Below the pieces are notes generated by a model that was not told where the DNA came from, made no database searches, and saw only the letters and a list, made by a program, of their open reading frames with translations. Below are positions 22,752 to 31,340 of a DNA stretch of 47,871 nucleotides, in pieces. Origin of the DNA: an uncultured bacterium (GTDB lineage: Bacteria > Bacteroidota > Bacteroidia > Chitinophagales > Chitinophagaceae); contig CAILKQ010000128.1 of assembly GCA_903834825.1 (NCBI GenBank), positions 1-47,871 of the forward strand. Reading direction: 5' to 3'. The position numbers and the translations under genes were made by a program. Numbering within the stretch: the first letter of the stretch is position 1; each line of letters starts with the position of its first letter.

Positions 22752-25124
22752 ATGATGTTAAAGGATATTGTGAGAATACTAACATTGATTTTGATCCTGC
22801 TCTCGCAGGCTTTTTTACTGAGTGCGCAAACCAGATATACACTGAGTGGATATGTGCGCGATTCCCTCAGCCGTGAAACACTGATTGGTGCTACCGTTCA
22901 AGCCAAAGAAACCGGTCGTGCTGTTGGCACCAACCAGTACGGGTTTTACTCGCTGACCCTTCCCGATGGCGAGTATACCCTGATTGTTTCTTTTGTCGGG
23001 TATTCCCCATTTGAAAAGAAAATCAGCCTGCATGCAGACTTGGAACTCAACCTTCCTGTTTTATCCAAATCAAGCTTGTCTCAGGAAATCATCATCTCGG
23101 CCAGAAGAAAAGATGCAAATGTGACCAATGCGCAAATGGGACAAATTGACCTCAGCATGAACCGGATGCGCTCGGTACCTGTGATATTTGGAGAGCTTGA
23201 TCCTCTCAAAACCCTTCAACTTTTCCCCGGTATAACCAATGCAGGTGAGGGCAACAGCGGTTTGTATGTTAGGGGAGGAGGACCTGATCAAAACCTTATC
23301 CTGCTGGACGACGCAGTTGTCTATAATACTGGCCACCTTTTTGGGTTTTTCTCCATATTCAATGGTGATGCCATTAAAAATATAACCCTGATCAAAGGGG
23401 GAATGCCAGCCCAATACGGTGGTCGATTGTCTTCTGTATTGGACATTTCCATGAAAGATGGTAACATGAACAAGTTTCAAGCTGAGGGAGGAATCGGATC
23501 TATCTCATCCCGTCTATCGATTCAGGGCCCTATCAAGAAGGATAAGGCATCTTTCATCGTATCCGGAAGGCGCACTTATATAGATGCGTTGATCAAACCA
23601 TTCATCAAAAAAAGCAGTCAGTTTTACGGATCAGGGTATTATTTCTACGACCTTAACGCCAAATTCAACTATCGTTTTTCCAACAAAGACAGGCTCTACA
23701 TCAGTGGTTATTTTGGCAGGGATGTTTTTGATTTTGTGAACAAACAGCGCCAGTTTAACGTAGGCATTCCCTGGGGAAATTCAACGGTTACAGCCAGGTG
23801 GAACCATGTATTCAGCAAGAAGCTTTTCATGAATTCAACGGTTGTCTACAACGATTATAATTTTGCCTTGAATGCTTTGCAGAATAATTTTGATTTTTCG
23901 CTCAGCAGTGGCATAAGGGATGTAAATATCAAAACAGATCTTGATTATTATTTGTCTCCAGAGCATAAGCTGAAGTACGGTTTGCAGTATACGTTTCACC
24001 GTTTTTCACCCTCTGTGGTCTCCGGCAGGCAAGACTCTGTCCAGTTCAACCCCAACAATTCCCAGTTAAAATATGCACGGGAAACAAGTGCCTATGTGCA
24101 GGATGATTGGGAGGTGAACGACCGGTTGAAATTAAGTTATGGCCTTCGCTGGAGTGGTTTTCAGCAGGTTGGACCTTTCAAGACCTTCAAGAGAGATCCC
24201 AATGGAAACAAACTCGACAGCACCGTTTTTAACCGAGGCGAACAGGTTAAATTTTATGCAGGATTTGAGCCCCGTACAACCCTGCGCTATACGTTGAATG
24301 ACCAAACATCCATCAAGGCATCTGTAAGCAGGAACCGACAGTACATTCACCTGGTCAGCAACTCCGGTACCACACTTCCTACCGATGTGTGGGTACCCAG
24401 TACACTTGTTGTCAAGCCTCAGTTGTCATGGCAATATGCAGCAGGTTTCTTCAAGAATTTCAAGGACAATGCCTATGAAACTTCGGTAGAACTCTACTAT
24501 AAATCAATGCAAAATCAGATTGAATACAAAGAAGGGTATACACCTTCCATCAAAGATCCCGAAGAGGAATTTGTTTTTGGAAAGGGTTGGAGCTATGGAG
24601 CAGAGTTTTTCATCAACAAAACCAAAGGAAATTTCACCGGCTGGATTGGTTATACACTGGCGTGGTCCTGGCGCAAGTTCCCAGGCTTGAACAACGGAAA
24701 CAAGTATCCTGCCAAGTTTGACCGCCGCAATGACCTATCTGTTGTTGGTATCTATGAACTGAATCCCAAGTGGAAGTTTTCTGCTGTTTTTGTTTATGCT
24801 ACTGGCAACGCCACATCTTTGCCGGAAAAATTTTACCTTGTTGAGGGGGTACTGACCCAGCAGTACAGCAAGATCAACCAGTACCGTTTGGCACCTTATC
24901 ACCGCCTTGATCTTTCTGCAACGTATGTGCCAGTTCCGAAAAAAGAAAGGAAAGTAAAAGGAAGCTGGATCTTCAGTGTATACAATGCTTACAACAGGAA
25001 AAACCCTTATTTCTATTATTTTGATCAAACGGGTAGCGCGTTTGCAGGCACCTTGCAGGTTCAGGCCAAGCAGGTTTCCCTGTTTCCTGCCATTCCATCG
25101 GTCACCTATAATTTTAAATTCTAA
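22752..25124 (+). CDS. TonB-dependent receptor with carboxypeptidase-regulatory-like domain
   Basis: A 790-residue outer-membrane receptor: signal peptide (through AFLLSAQ), CarboxypepD_reg-like domain (about 30-115, YTLSGYVRDSLSRETLIGAT), TonB plug (about 135-235) and 22-strand barrel ending in a terminal Phe. The plug segment LYVRGGGPDQNLILLDDAVV and KGGMPAQYGGRLSSVLDISM is typical of the receptor class commonly paired with DUF4249 lipoproteins, and no SusD follows. ATG 22752 (or 22755) is selected from the promoter position and the signal peptide. The substrate is unknown. It is convergent with the hypothetical gene, 2 bp away. Confidence 0.92.
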   Translation: MMLKDIVRILTLILILLSQAFLLSAQTRYTLSGYVRDSLSRETLIGATVQAKETGRAVGTNQYGFYSLTLPDGEYTLIVSFVGYSPFEKKISLHADLELNLPVLSKSSLSQEIIISARRKDANVTNAQMGQIDLSMNRMRSVPVIFGELDPLKTLQLFPGITNAGEGNSGLYVRGGGPDQNLILLDDAVVYNTGHLFGFFSIFNGDAIKNITLIKGGMPAQYGGRLSSVLDISMKDGNMNKFQAEGGIGSISSRLSIQGPIKKDKASFIVSGRRTYIDALIKPFIKKSSQFYGSGYYFYDLNAKFNYRFSNKDRLYISGYFGRDVFDFVNKQRQFNVGIPWGNSTVTARWNHVFSKKLFMNSTVVYNDYNFALNALQNNFDFSLSSGIRDVNIKTDLDYYLSPEHKLKYGLQYTFHRFSPSVVSGRQDSVQFNPNNSQLKYARETSAYVQDDWEVNDRLKLSYGLRWSGFQQVGPFKTFKRDPNGNKLDSTVFNRGEQVKFYAGFEPRTTLRYTLNDQTSIKASVSRNRQYIHLVSNSGTTLPTDVWVPSTLVVKPQLSWQYAAGFFKNFKDNAYETSVELYYKSMQNQIEYKEGYTPSIKDPEEEFVFGKGWSYGAEFFINKTKGNFTGWIGYTLAWSWRKFPGLNNGNKYPAKFDRRNDLSVVGIYELNPKWKFSAVFVYATGNATSLPEKFYLVEGVLTQQYSKINQYRLAPYHRLDLSATYVPVPKKERKVKGSWIFSVYNAYNRKNPYFYYFDQTGSAFAGTLQVQAKQVSLFPAIPSVTYNFKF

Positions 25125-25126
25125 AA

Positions 25127-26230
25127 CTATCTTTTAATTCTTAATCGAATTGAACCACTGGTTTGTTCCGTTGATGTGATATTTATCTCGTATCGGTTGG
25201 TTGCTGTTGTTACGACCATGAGTGCCGTATTGGGAGGAATGGTTCCCATGCTTTCTGCAAACATTACAATATCATAGATCTCATCTGTTTGATTTACGTC
25301 TATATTGATGGTGATGGGTTTGGCAGTCAACATTTTTGCTGGGATCAACAGTACTCCATTCATAAAAATGGATACGGTATCACCATCTACCTGCCCGTTG
25401 TCATAAATTTCTATTTTGATGGAAGGTCCTGTAATATCTATTGTTTTAATGACCTGTGCATTCCTTTGGGTTAGTTTTTCTTTTGCAGATTCAGATAGAT
25501 TTTTTGCCTTTCCTCCTTCCATGGGCATGACCGGCTTACGATCAGCCTTCTTTTCAGCAGATTTTTCTGTGACAGTCTGCTGGCTTCCTTTTGGAAGTGT
25601 ATTCGTTTTTTCCTCAGCAGGCTTCTTGATGGTTGGAATTGGTTTTGGATCTGCCTCTACCAGAATTTTTTGCTGCACCGTATTGGGTTCTGTTTTTTTC
25701 TGCGGGTTTTTTTCGTCTTTTTTTGCTGATGGGGGAGTTGTAATCAACAATTTTCTTTCCAGGGAGGTACTGCCTTTTCCGCAATCACTTCCTTTTTCTA
25801 CTGGTTTCCATTTCCCCAAAAAGATTTCTTTGTCGGCTTGTTTTAGATAGGTCAATTCATGTGATTGGAGGCAATTTTTAAACTCAGGAGGGGTATTGGT
25901 TTTTACTGTCTCAACTTCATTTACAGAGAGTGATTTGCTGCCATTATCAAAACTTCCTTTCAGCCTGCAAATGACAAAATATCGTTTGCCGGTTATGGAA
26001 AAATATGTATAAGAATACCCACTCACCTGCGTTCCTGCCACTTCTATTTCCAGCACATAATCTGTGGTTGATCCAGAAGGGTCGTCCGCTGATGTGAATC
26101 CGCCAATCCATTGTCCGCTCATTTTCTGGGCACCTACATGTTGAAAACCCAAGATCAAAAATGACAATAAAAAAAGGGTAAATGCCCTTGAAATAGTTCC
26201 AATTTCAGGGAAAAACAAATGTTTTTTCAT
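25127..26230 (-). CDS. secreted two-domain protein of unknown function
   Basis: A 367-residue protein of unrecognised family. It has a signal peptide (MKKHLFFPEIGTISRAFTLF to QHVGAQ) and an N-terminal beta-rich domain of about 120 residues beginning MSGQWIGGF, with three Cys (VICRL, KNCLQ, SDCGKG). A Lys/Pro/Glu/Thr-rich linker (about 160-250) leads to a C-terminal beta domain (about 255-367: GPSIKIEIYDNGQVDGDTVS, NIDVNQTDEIYDIVMFAESM). The GxWxG opening suggests a calycin-like barrel, which is inference. Starts at 26263 and 26251 are possible, but ATG 26230 gives the best signal peptide. Confidence 0.7.
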   Translation of the reverse strand: MKKHLFFPEIGTISRAFTLFLLSFLILGFQHVGAQKMSGQWIGGFTSADDPSGSTTDYVLEIEVAGTQVSGYSYTYFSITGKRYFVICRLKGSFDNGSKSLSVNEVETVKTNTPPEFKNCLQSHELTYLKQADKEIFLGKWKPVEKGSDCGKGSTSLERKLLITTPPSAKKDEKNPQKKTEPNTVQQKILVEADPKPIPTIKKPAEEKTNTLPKGSQQTVTEKSAEKKADRKPVMPMEGGKAKNLSESAKEKLTQRNAQVIKTIDITGPSIKIEIYDNGQVDGDTVSIFMNGVLLIPAKMLTAKPITINIDVNQTDEIYDIVMFAESMGTIPPNTALMVVTTATNRYEINITSTEQTSGSIRLRIKR

Positions 26231-26312
26231 CTTATTATTAAACAATTCCATTTTTTTAATCACAACAATGCAAATTATTGTGAATTCAAGAGGGGCTTAC
26301 CCAATACTTCGT

Positions 26313-26320
26313 TAAATTTG
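26313..26320 (+). promoter_or_regulatory. -7 box of thrS-infC
   Basis: TAAATTTG is a perfect -7 match, followed by CAG. The leader would be ~33 nt before ATG 26359, too short for a T-box or the E. coli-type thrS operator. No clear -33. Confidence 0.6.
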
Positions 26321-26358
26321 CAGTTAATCAAGCATTCTAATTCAACCGCATATACAAA

Positions 26359-28293
26359 ATGGTCAATATTCAATTTCCGGATGGTGCAGTAAGAAGCTAT
26401 GAGCAGGGCATAACGCCCTTGGCTGTAGCTAAGGGTATTTCAGAGGGGTTGGCGAAAAAAGTCATTGCTGCGTCTATCGACGGGGTTGTCAGTGATGCTT
26501 CAACTTCCATCAACAAGGATGCTGCATTGAAACTCATCACCTGGGACGATGCCGACGGAAAATCAACTTTTTGGCATTCTACCGCACATTTGTTGGCAGA
26601 AGCGGTGGAAGCTACATTTCCCGGCGTGAAATTTTGGGTAGGCCCTGCCATTGACAGGGGCTTTTATTATGATATGGATCTTGGTGGGAAAACAATTTCT
26701 GAAGAGGAATTGTCCAATCTTGAAAAAAAGATGGGAGAACTGGCCAAGCAAAACAATATTTTCATTCGCAAGCAGATTTCAAAGGGCGATGCCATCGCCT
26801 ATTTTACCGAAAAGGGCGATGAGTACAAACTGGATCTGCTGCAGGGCCTCACAGATGGCGAAATCAGCTTTTACACCCAAGGTGCATTTACCGACCTTTG
26901 CCGTGGACCCCATATCCCTCATACCGGCCTGATCAAGGCCATCAAACTGACTTCTATTGCTGGTGCCTATTGGAAAGGGGATGAGAAGAACAAGCAACTT
27001 ACCCGTATCTATGGAGTGAGTTTTCCGAACCAGAAAGAACTTGATGAGCATATCCTGATGCTGGAAGAGGCCAAGAAAAGAGACCACCGGAAGCTCGGCA
27101 AAGAGTTGGGTATTTTTACTTTTGATGATAGTGTAGGACCTGGTCTTCCCTTGTGGATGCCCAACGGCACCGTGATCATTGAAGAATTGGAGCGATTGGC
27201 AAAGGAAACAGAAAATGCTGCAGGATACAAGCGTGTGGTTACACCGCATATTGCAAAGGAAAGCCTGTACATCACCAGTGGACATCTTCCTTATTACCAG
27301 GAAAGCATGTATCCTCCCATGGAGCTGGAAGGAGTTAAATACTACCTCAAGGCCATGAACTGTCCTCACCACCACAAGATATTCTCAGCCGAGAACAGGA
27401 GCTACCGGGAACTGCCGCTCCGTCTTGCAGAATATGGCACTTGTTACCGCTATGAACAAAGTGGTGAGCTCTTCGGGCTCATGAGGGTGAGGTGTTTGCA
27501 CATGAACGATGCCCATATCTATTGTTCAAAAGAAGATTTTGCCAATGAATTCAGGGCTGTCAATGACATGTACATCAAGTATTTCAACATATTTGGCATT
27601 GATAAATACGTGATGCGCCTTAGTTTGCATGACCCTGCAAAACTGGGCCAGAAATACATCAATGAACCTGAACTTTGGCTTGAAACGGAGGAGATGGTCA
27701 GGCAGGTATTGATTGAATCCAACATACCTTTTGTTGAAGTTCCTGACGAGGGCGCTTTTTATGGTCCTAAAATTGATGTACAGATCTGGAGTGCCATTGG
27801 TCGTGAGTTCACCCTTGCCACCAACCAGGTAGATTTTGCCCAGGGCAGAAGGTTTGGGTTACAATTTACCAACAGAGACAACCAGCCTGAAGTGCCTTTG
27901 ATCATTCACAGGGCTCCGTTGGGTACCCATGAAAGGTTCATCGGATTCCTTCTGGAGCACTATGCTGGTAAATTTCCATTGTGGCTTTCTCCGGTTCAGG
28001 TGAAAATTCTTCCGATCAGTGATAAGTTCAATGATTATTCTTTCTCCGTCAACAAGCAGTTGTTGGAGGCAGGCATACGATCTGAGGTGGACGACAGGAG
28101 TGAAAAAATTGGCAAGAAAATCAGGGATACTGAACTGATGCGTGTTCCTTACATGCTTGTCATCGGCGAAAAAGAACAGACCGAAGGATGCGTTTCCGTA
28201 AGAAGACAAGGAAAGGGAGATGCAGGACAATGTTCAGTATCAGAAATATTGTCTACCTTAACATTCGAAAATAAGAATCGGCAATCCATTTAA
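26359..28293 (+). CDS. thrS: threonyl-tRNA synthetase
   Basis: A 644-residue class II synthetase charging tRNA-Thr. Domains: N-terminal TGS (about 1-62), editing/SAD domain with HSTAHLLAEAV (Zn-like HxxxH), catalytic core (about 245-535) and anticodon-binding C-domain (about 540-635). The active-site zinc ligand Cys is in KAMNCPHHH; motif 2 is in YGTCYRYEQSGELFGLMRVR; motif 3 includes GTHERFIGFLLEHY. Full length, with both editing and catalytic modules. infC follows 30 bp downstream. Confidence 0.98.
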   Translation: MVNIQFPDGAVRSYEQGITPLAVAKGISEGLAKKVIAASIDGVVSDASTSINKDAALKLITWDDADGKSTFWHSTAHLLAEAVEATFPGVKFWVGPAIDRGFYYDMDLGGKTISEEELSNLEKKMGELAKQNNIFIRKQISKGDAIAYFTEKGDEYKLDLLQGLTDGEISFYTQGAFTDLCRGPHIPHTGLIKAIKLTSIAGAYWKGDEKNKQLTRIYGVSFPNQKELDEHILMLEEAKKRDHRKLGKELGIFTFDDSVGPGLPLWMPNGTVIIEELERLAKETENAAGYKRVVTPHIAKESLYITSGHLPYYQESMYPPMELEGVKYYLKAMNCPHHHKIFSAENRSYRELPLRLAEYGTCYRYEQSGELFGLMRVRCLHMNDAHIYCSKEDFANEFRAVNDMYIKYFNIFGIDKYVMRLSLHDPAKLGQKYINEPELWLETEEMVRQVLIESNIPFVEVPDEGAFYGPKIDVQIWSAIGREFTLATNQVDFAQGRRFGLQFTNRDNQPEVPLIIHRAPLGTHERFIGFLLEHYAGKFPLWLSPVQVKILPISDKFNDYSFSVNKQLLEAGIRSEVDDRSEKIGKKIRDTELMRVPYMLVIGEKEQTEGCVSVRRQGKGDAGQCSVSEILSTLTFENKNRQSI

Positions 28294-28323
28294 TTAAAAA
28301 ACAATAAAAACGGATACCACCTG

Positions 28324-28959
28324 ATGCCGTCAGGGAATCCGAAAGCTACTATGGCATTATCTAACAGACCATTCAGCAGCCGTCCTGGATCAGGCGGCCC
28401 CAGGGGAAGATTCCTCCCAAGAAAAGAAGCAGAGCACCGTATCAACCATTTCATCAGGGTTCCACAGGTTCGCCTTGTAGGTGATAATGTAACAATGGGT
28501 GTTTATTCAACGCAAGATGCCCTCAAAATGGCCCAACAGCTGGAGCTTGATCTGGTGGAAATTTCTCCACAGGTTGATCCTCCTGTTTGCAAAATCATTG
28601 ATTACAACAAATTCCTTTACGACAAGAAACGCAAGGAAAAAGAAATGAAGGCCAAGAGCAAATCTGCAGAACTAAAAGAGATTCGTTTTACTCCTGGTAC
28701 TGATGACCATGATTTTGATTTCAAGGCCCGTCATGCAGAAAACTTCCTTAAAGAAGGCAACAAGGTAAAGGCCTATGTACAGTTCAAGGGTCGTGCCATC
28801 ATGTTCAAGGAAAGGGGCGAACTTGTGCTTTTGAAATTCGCTGAGCGTCTTTCTGAAGTAGGTCAGGTTGAAGGTCTTCCCAAGCTGGAAGGCAAGAGAA
28901 TGCTGATGATCATTGCCCCGAAATCTGCCAAAAAGAAGGTTACTGCAGCAGCAGAATAA
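28324..28959 (+). CDS. infC: translation initiation factor IF-3
   Basis: A 211-residue protein: IF3 N-domain (RINHFIRVPQVRLVGDNVTM, PVCKIIDYNKFLYDKKRK), linker, and C-domain (KEIRFTPGTDDHDFDFKAR, VKAYVQFKGRAIMF). It binds the 30S subunit and proofreads initiation. A Gly/Arg/Pro-rich N-terminal extension of ~35 residues precedes the conserved part. ATG 28324 is used; ATG 28351 (MALSNRPFSSRPG) is equally credible. No AUU start is seen, so the E. coli-type autoregulation is not evident. rpmI and rplT, which commonly follow infC, are absent here. Confidence 0.95.
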   Translation: MPSGNPKATMALSNRPFSSRPGSGGPRGRFLPRKEAEHRINHFIRVPQVRLVGDNVTMGVYSTQDALKMAQQLELDLVEISPQVDPPVCKIIDYNKFLYDKKRKEKEMKAKSKSAELKEIRFTPGTDDHDFDFKARHAENFLKEGNKVKAYVQFKGRAIMFKERGELVLLKFAERLSEVGQVEGLPKLEGKRMLMIIAPKSAKKKVTAAAE

Positions 28960-28968
28960 ATCATACAC

Positions 28969-29036
28969 CGCCAAATGATGTGTTTCAACAGTGCCTTCGG
29001 GTACTGATCAATGAAAATATCATTTGGCGTTTTTGT
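28969..29036 (+). terminator. branched terminator after infC
   Basis: An 11-bp perfect stem, CGCCAAATGAT (28969-28979) and ATCATTTGGCG (29019-29029), closes a 39-base loop that contains a second hairpin (CAGTGCC, TTC, GGGTACTG) and is followed by TTTTTGTTTTTT. It separates thrS-infC from the convergent MATE gene, whose stop codon overlaps the T-tract. Confidence 0.7.
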
Positions 29037-29039
29037 TTT

Positions 29040-30389
29040 TTAGATTGACCTGCTTTTTACATTGTTCCATTTGCCAGATTTGAGATAGGCAAAAGACATG
29101 ATAAATATACTGGTCCAGTAAACCCATTCTGATCCCCATCCCCATACAATGGACAGGTTGTATACTTCCATCACCAGGTATACATAAATAATGTACATGA
29201 CAATAGTAATCATTTCTATCATGAGGTTGATCCTGGTATTGCCAGTTCCAGTAACAGCATTAAGGCAAACCGTAGACACAGACATCATCAGGATGGCCAC
29301 CGAAACAACCCTCAACACAGGAATGGCCATGGTCAGAAATGCAGCATCATCATTGAATATGCTGAGGATTTCCCTGGTAAAAAGTTGAACAGGAATGAAA
29401 ATAACCAGGGTTGAACCAGCACTGAGCATGGCTATCCTACCCACAAGTATCATCACCCTTTTGCTCAATCCCTGGCCAACAAGGTTGGAAACCATTGTGC
29501 TGGACGTTGCGGCAAATGACCAGATAAATATGCCATAAAAGCCAAACAGCAGCCTCATCAGCTGACTGACATCCAATGCCAACATACCATCATGGGATAC
29601 AAGGATGAAAAAAAACTCCCAGCTGATGATGCTGATGGCGTATTGCAGGATAATGGGGGATGATTGTATGAAAATGGTTTTACTGATCTTCCAGTTGAAT
29701 GTCAGGTTATCAAACAATTTGAACCTTGCATTCATTCCCTTTGCATTGATGACGGCCAAAACAACCACCATCCCGATGAATTCTGCCATGATGCTTGCAT
29801 AGGCCGCACCATTGAATCCAAGTTTAGGCATCCCGAGGTTACCAAAAATCAATCCATAATCCAGCACCACATTGGAAATTGTTTCTGCCAAGGTACCCCA
29901 GATCAGCAGTTTGCTTTGATTGGTTCCTACCAGCAAGGCATTGCGCATTTGGTAGATGTATAAAAAAGGGAGACCCCATATCCGGATAAACAAGAAACTT
30001 GTTGACTGTTTGGCCAAGGCAGGATCGGTAAAACTCCCAAATATGGCAGGTGCAAAACTGTAGGTGCAGATGATGCCAAAAACAGCAATCAAAAGCGTGA
30101 GGTAAATGCTTTGGATGAACAATCCACCTATTTCTGAGCTGCGGTCCTGTCCTGCCCTTCTTGAAACCAGGGTTTGCAGGCCATTGTTGAGTCCATAGCC
30201 AATGACCGAAAAAATCAGGTAATAAACGCCTGTGATTCCAGAAGCACCCATGAAACCTGGACCCAATTTGGACAAGAAGAAGCTGTTGATCAGAAAATTA
30301 AATTGGGGAACAAGTATGGCAAAACTGATGGGTATTGCCATCTGTAAAATCTGCCTGTAACTTATATTCAATTTCAAACTATCTTCCAT
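29040..30389 (-). CDS. MATE family efflux transporter
   Basis: A 449-residue inner-membrane protein with about 12 hydrophobic helices in two homologous halves. It belongs to the MATE/MatE superfamily, driving drug or metabolite export by H+ or Na+ antiport. Segments such as IPISFAILVPQFNFLINSFF, ITGVYYLIFSVIGYGLNNGLQTLVSRRAGQ and NAVTGTGNTRINLMIEM fit the family. The open frame extends 27 residues upstream, but a perfect -7 box (30428-30435, minus) lies inside that extension, so ATG 30389 (MEDSLKLNISYRQ) is the start. Substrate unknown. Confidence 0.88.
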   Translation of the reverse strand: MEDSLKLNISYRQILQMAIPISFAILVPQFNFLINSFFLSKLGPGFMGASGITGVYYLIFSVIGYGLNNGLQTLVSRRAGQDRSSEIGGLFIQSIYLTLLIAVFGIICTYSFAPAIFGSFTDPALAKQSTSFLFIRIWGLPFLYIYQMRNALLVGTNQSKLLIWGTLAETISNVVLDYGLIFGNLGMPKLGFNGAAYASIMAEFIGMVVVLAVINAKGMNARFKLFDNLTFNWKISKTIFIQSSPIILQYAISIISWEFFFILVSHDGMLALDVSQLMRLLFGFYGIFIWSFAATSSTMVSNLVGQGLSKRVMILVGRIAMLSAGSTLVIFIPVQLFTREILSIFNDDAAFLTMAIPVLRVVSVAILMMSVSTVCLNAVTGTGNTRINLMIEMITIVMYIIYVYLVMEVYNLSIVWGWGSEWVYWTSIFIMSFAYLKSGKWNNVKSRSI

Positions 30390-30427
30390 ACTGATCTCTT
30401 GTCGATGCCCCACTCCAAGCCAGATTG

Positions 30428-30435
30428 CAAACCTA
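30428..30435 (-). promoter_or_regulatory. -7 box of the MATE gene
   Basis: The minus strand reads TAGGTTTG followed by CAATCT, a perfect TAnnTTTG match. Predicted transcription starts near 30422, giving a leader of about 33 nt. Confidence 0.55.
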
Positions 30436-30470
30436 CGGCTTTCCCATTCGCTTTTAACTGTTAAATACAT

Positions 30471-30478
30471 TAAATTTG
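30471..30478 (+). promoter_or_regulatory. -7 box of the DUF3822 operon
   Basis: TAAATTTG lies four bases before ATG 30483, with a -33-like TTCG 20 bp upstream (30447-30450). The position implies a leaderless transcript for the DUF3822-to-rnr operon. Confidence 0.6.
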
Positions 30479-30482
30479 TTGT

Positions 30483-31340
30483 ATGATTTCATCCGCCATT
30501 AGGCCAACTTTTGGTTTCAGCAATGAAAATAATTCTTCAGCCATCGAAGGATCTGCCAAATTATGCATTGAAGTTGGGGAATTTCATATCGCCCTTACCA
30601 TCAGCAATCCCTCTGGGGATTTGATCAGCATATTTGACCTTTATTCATCCAAGCTAAAAACAGATGCAGCTTTTTTGCAGTCAGTATTGGCATCTGAAAA
30701 ACTTGTGGGCATCCAATTCTCTGATGTTATTCTCATTCACAACCAAAAAGAAATGGTTCTAGTGCCATCTTCTTTGTATAACCAAGAGCTGGATGCTGTC
30801 CTTATTGACACCATTCATGGCGACCAAATGGACTATTCCATTGCTGTGGATGATGTTCACCAATGGGAATTACACAATGTATTCGGAACATCATCTGAAA
30901 TGCTTGAACTTGTTCTTGATAAATATCCGCAAGCAAGGCAAGTGCAGTACATGACTGCATGCCTCAGAGGAATTTTCAGAACCCTTACCGAAGATGTGAA
31001 CCAATGGATCAAGCTGTATGTTTTGCCCTCTTGTTTCAATTTGGTTGTATTAAAGGGAGAGCAATTGCAGATTGCCAAGTCATTTTATTACGAAACTCCC
31101 GAAGACATTATTTATCATCTGTTGAATGTGGTTGATAAATACGGCCTTGATGTATCTGAAGTGCTTGTAGAGGTGAGCGGATTACTAGATTCATCCTCAA
31201 CTACATGGAGGGAGTTGGGTAAATATTTCCTGAACATTAGTATAGAAAAAACCACTTCTTTTTCAGGTGAAAATCCAAACAATGCTGATTTTCCTTCCCA
31301 TTATTTCACCCCATTTTTGCTTGTTCCCAGATGCGTATAA
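30483..31340 (+). CDS. DUF3822 family protein
   Basis: A 285-residue cytoplasmic protein without signal peptide, matching DUF3822 proteins typically encoded just before rsmD in Chitinophagaceae-type genomes. The layout (N-terminal beta-rich CIEVGEFHIALTISN, middle HNVFGTSSEMLELVLDKYP, C-terminal VLVEVSGLLDSSSTTWREL) suggests an actin/RNase-H-like ATPase fold such as PilM/FtsA. That is inference, and no clear phosphate loops are seen. Its stop overlaps the rsmD start by 10 bases. It is the first gene of a five-gene overlapping chain. Function unknown. Confidence 0.82.
   Translation: MISSAIRPTFGFSNENNSSAIEGSAKLCIEVGEFHIALTISNPSGDLISIFDLYSSKLKTDAAFLQSVLASEKLVGIQFSDVILIHNQKEMVLVPSSLYNQELDAVLIDTIHGDQMDYSIAVDDVHQWELHNVFGTSSEMLELVLDKYPQARQVQYMTACLRGIFRTLTEDVNQWIKLYVLPSCFNLVVLKGEQLQIAKSFYYETPEDIIYHLLNVVDKYGLDVSEVLVEVSGLLDSSSTTWRELGKYFLNISIEKTTSFSGENPNNADFPSHYFTPFLLVPRCV

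Noticed and set aside
26779-27375. A 198-codon open frame on the minus strand inside thrS
   Set aside because: It mirrors the intact thrS frame and has no recognisable domain, promoter or start context. Similar long antisense frames at 3920-4453 and 997-1416 were rejected for the same reason.
30390-30470. A 27-residue N-terminal extension of the MATE transporter
   Set aside because: The extension contains the perfect minus-strand -7 box, and family proteins start near MEDSLKLN.
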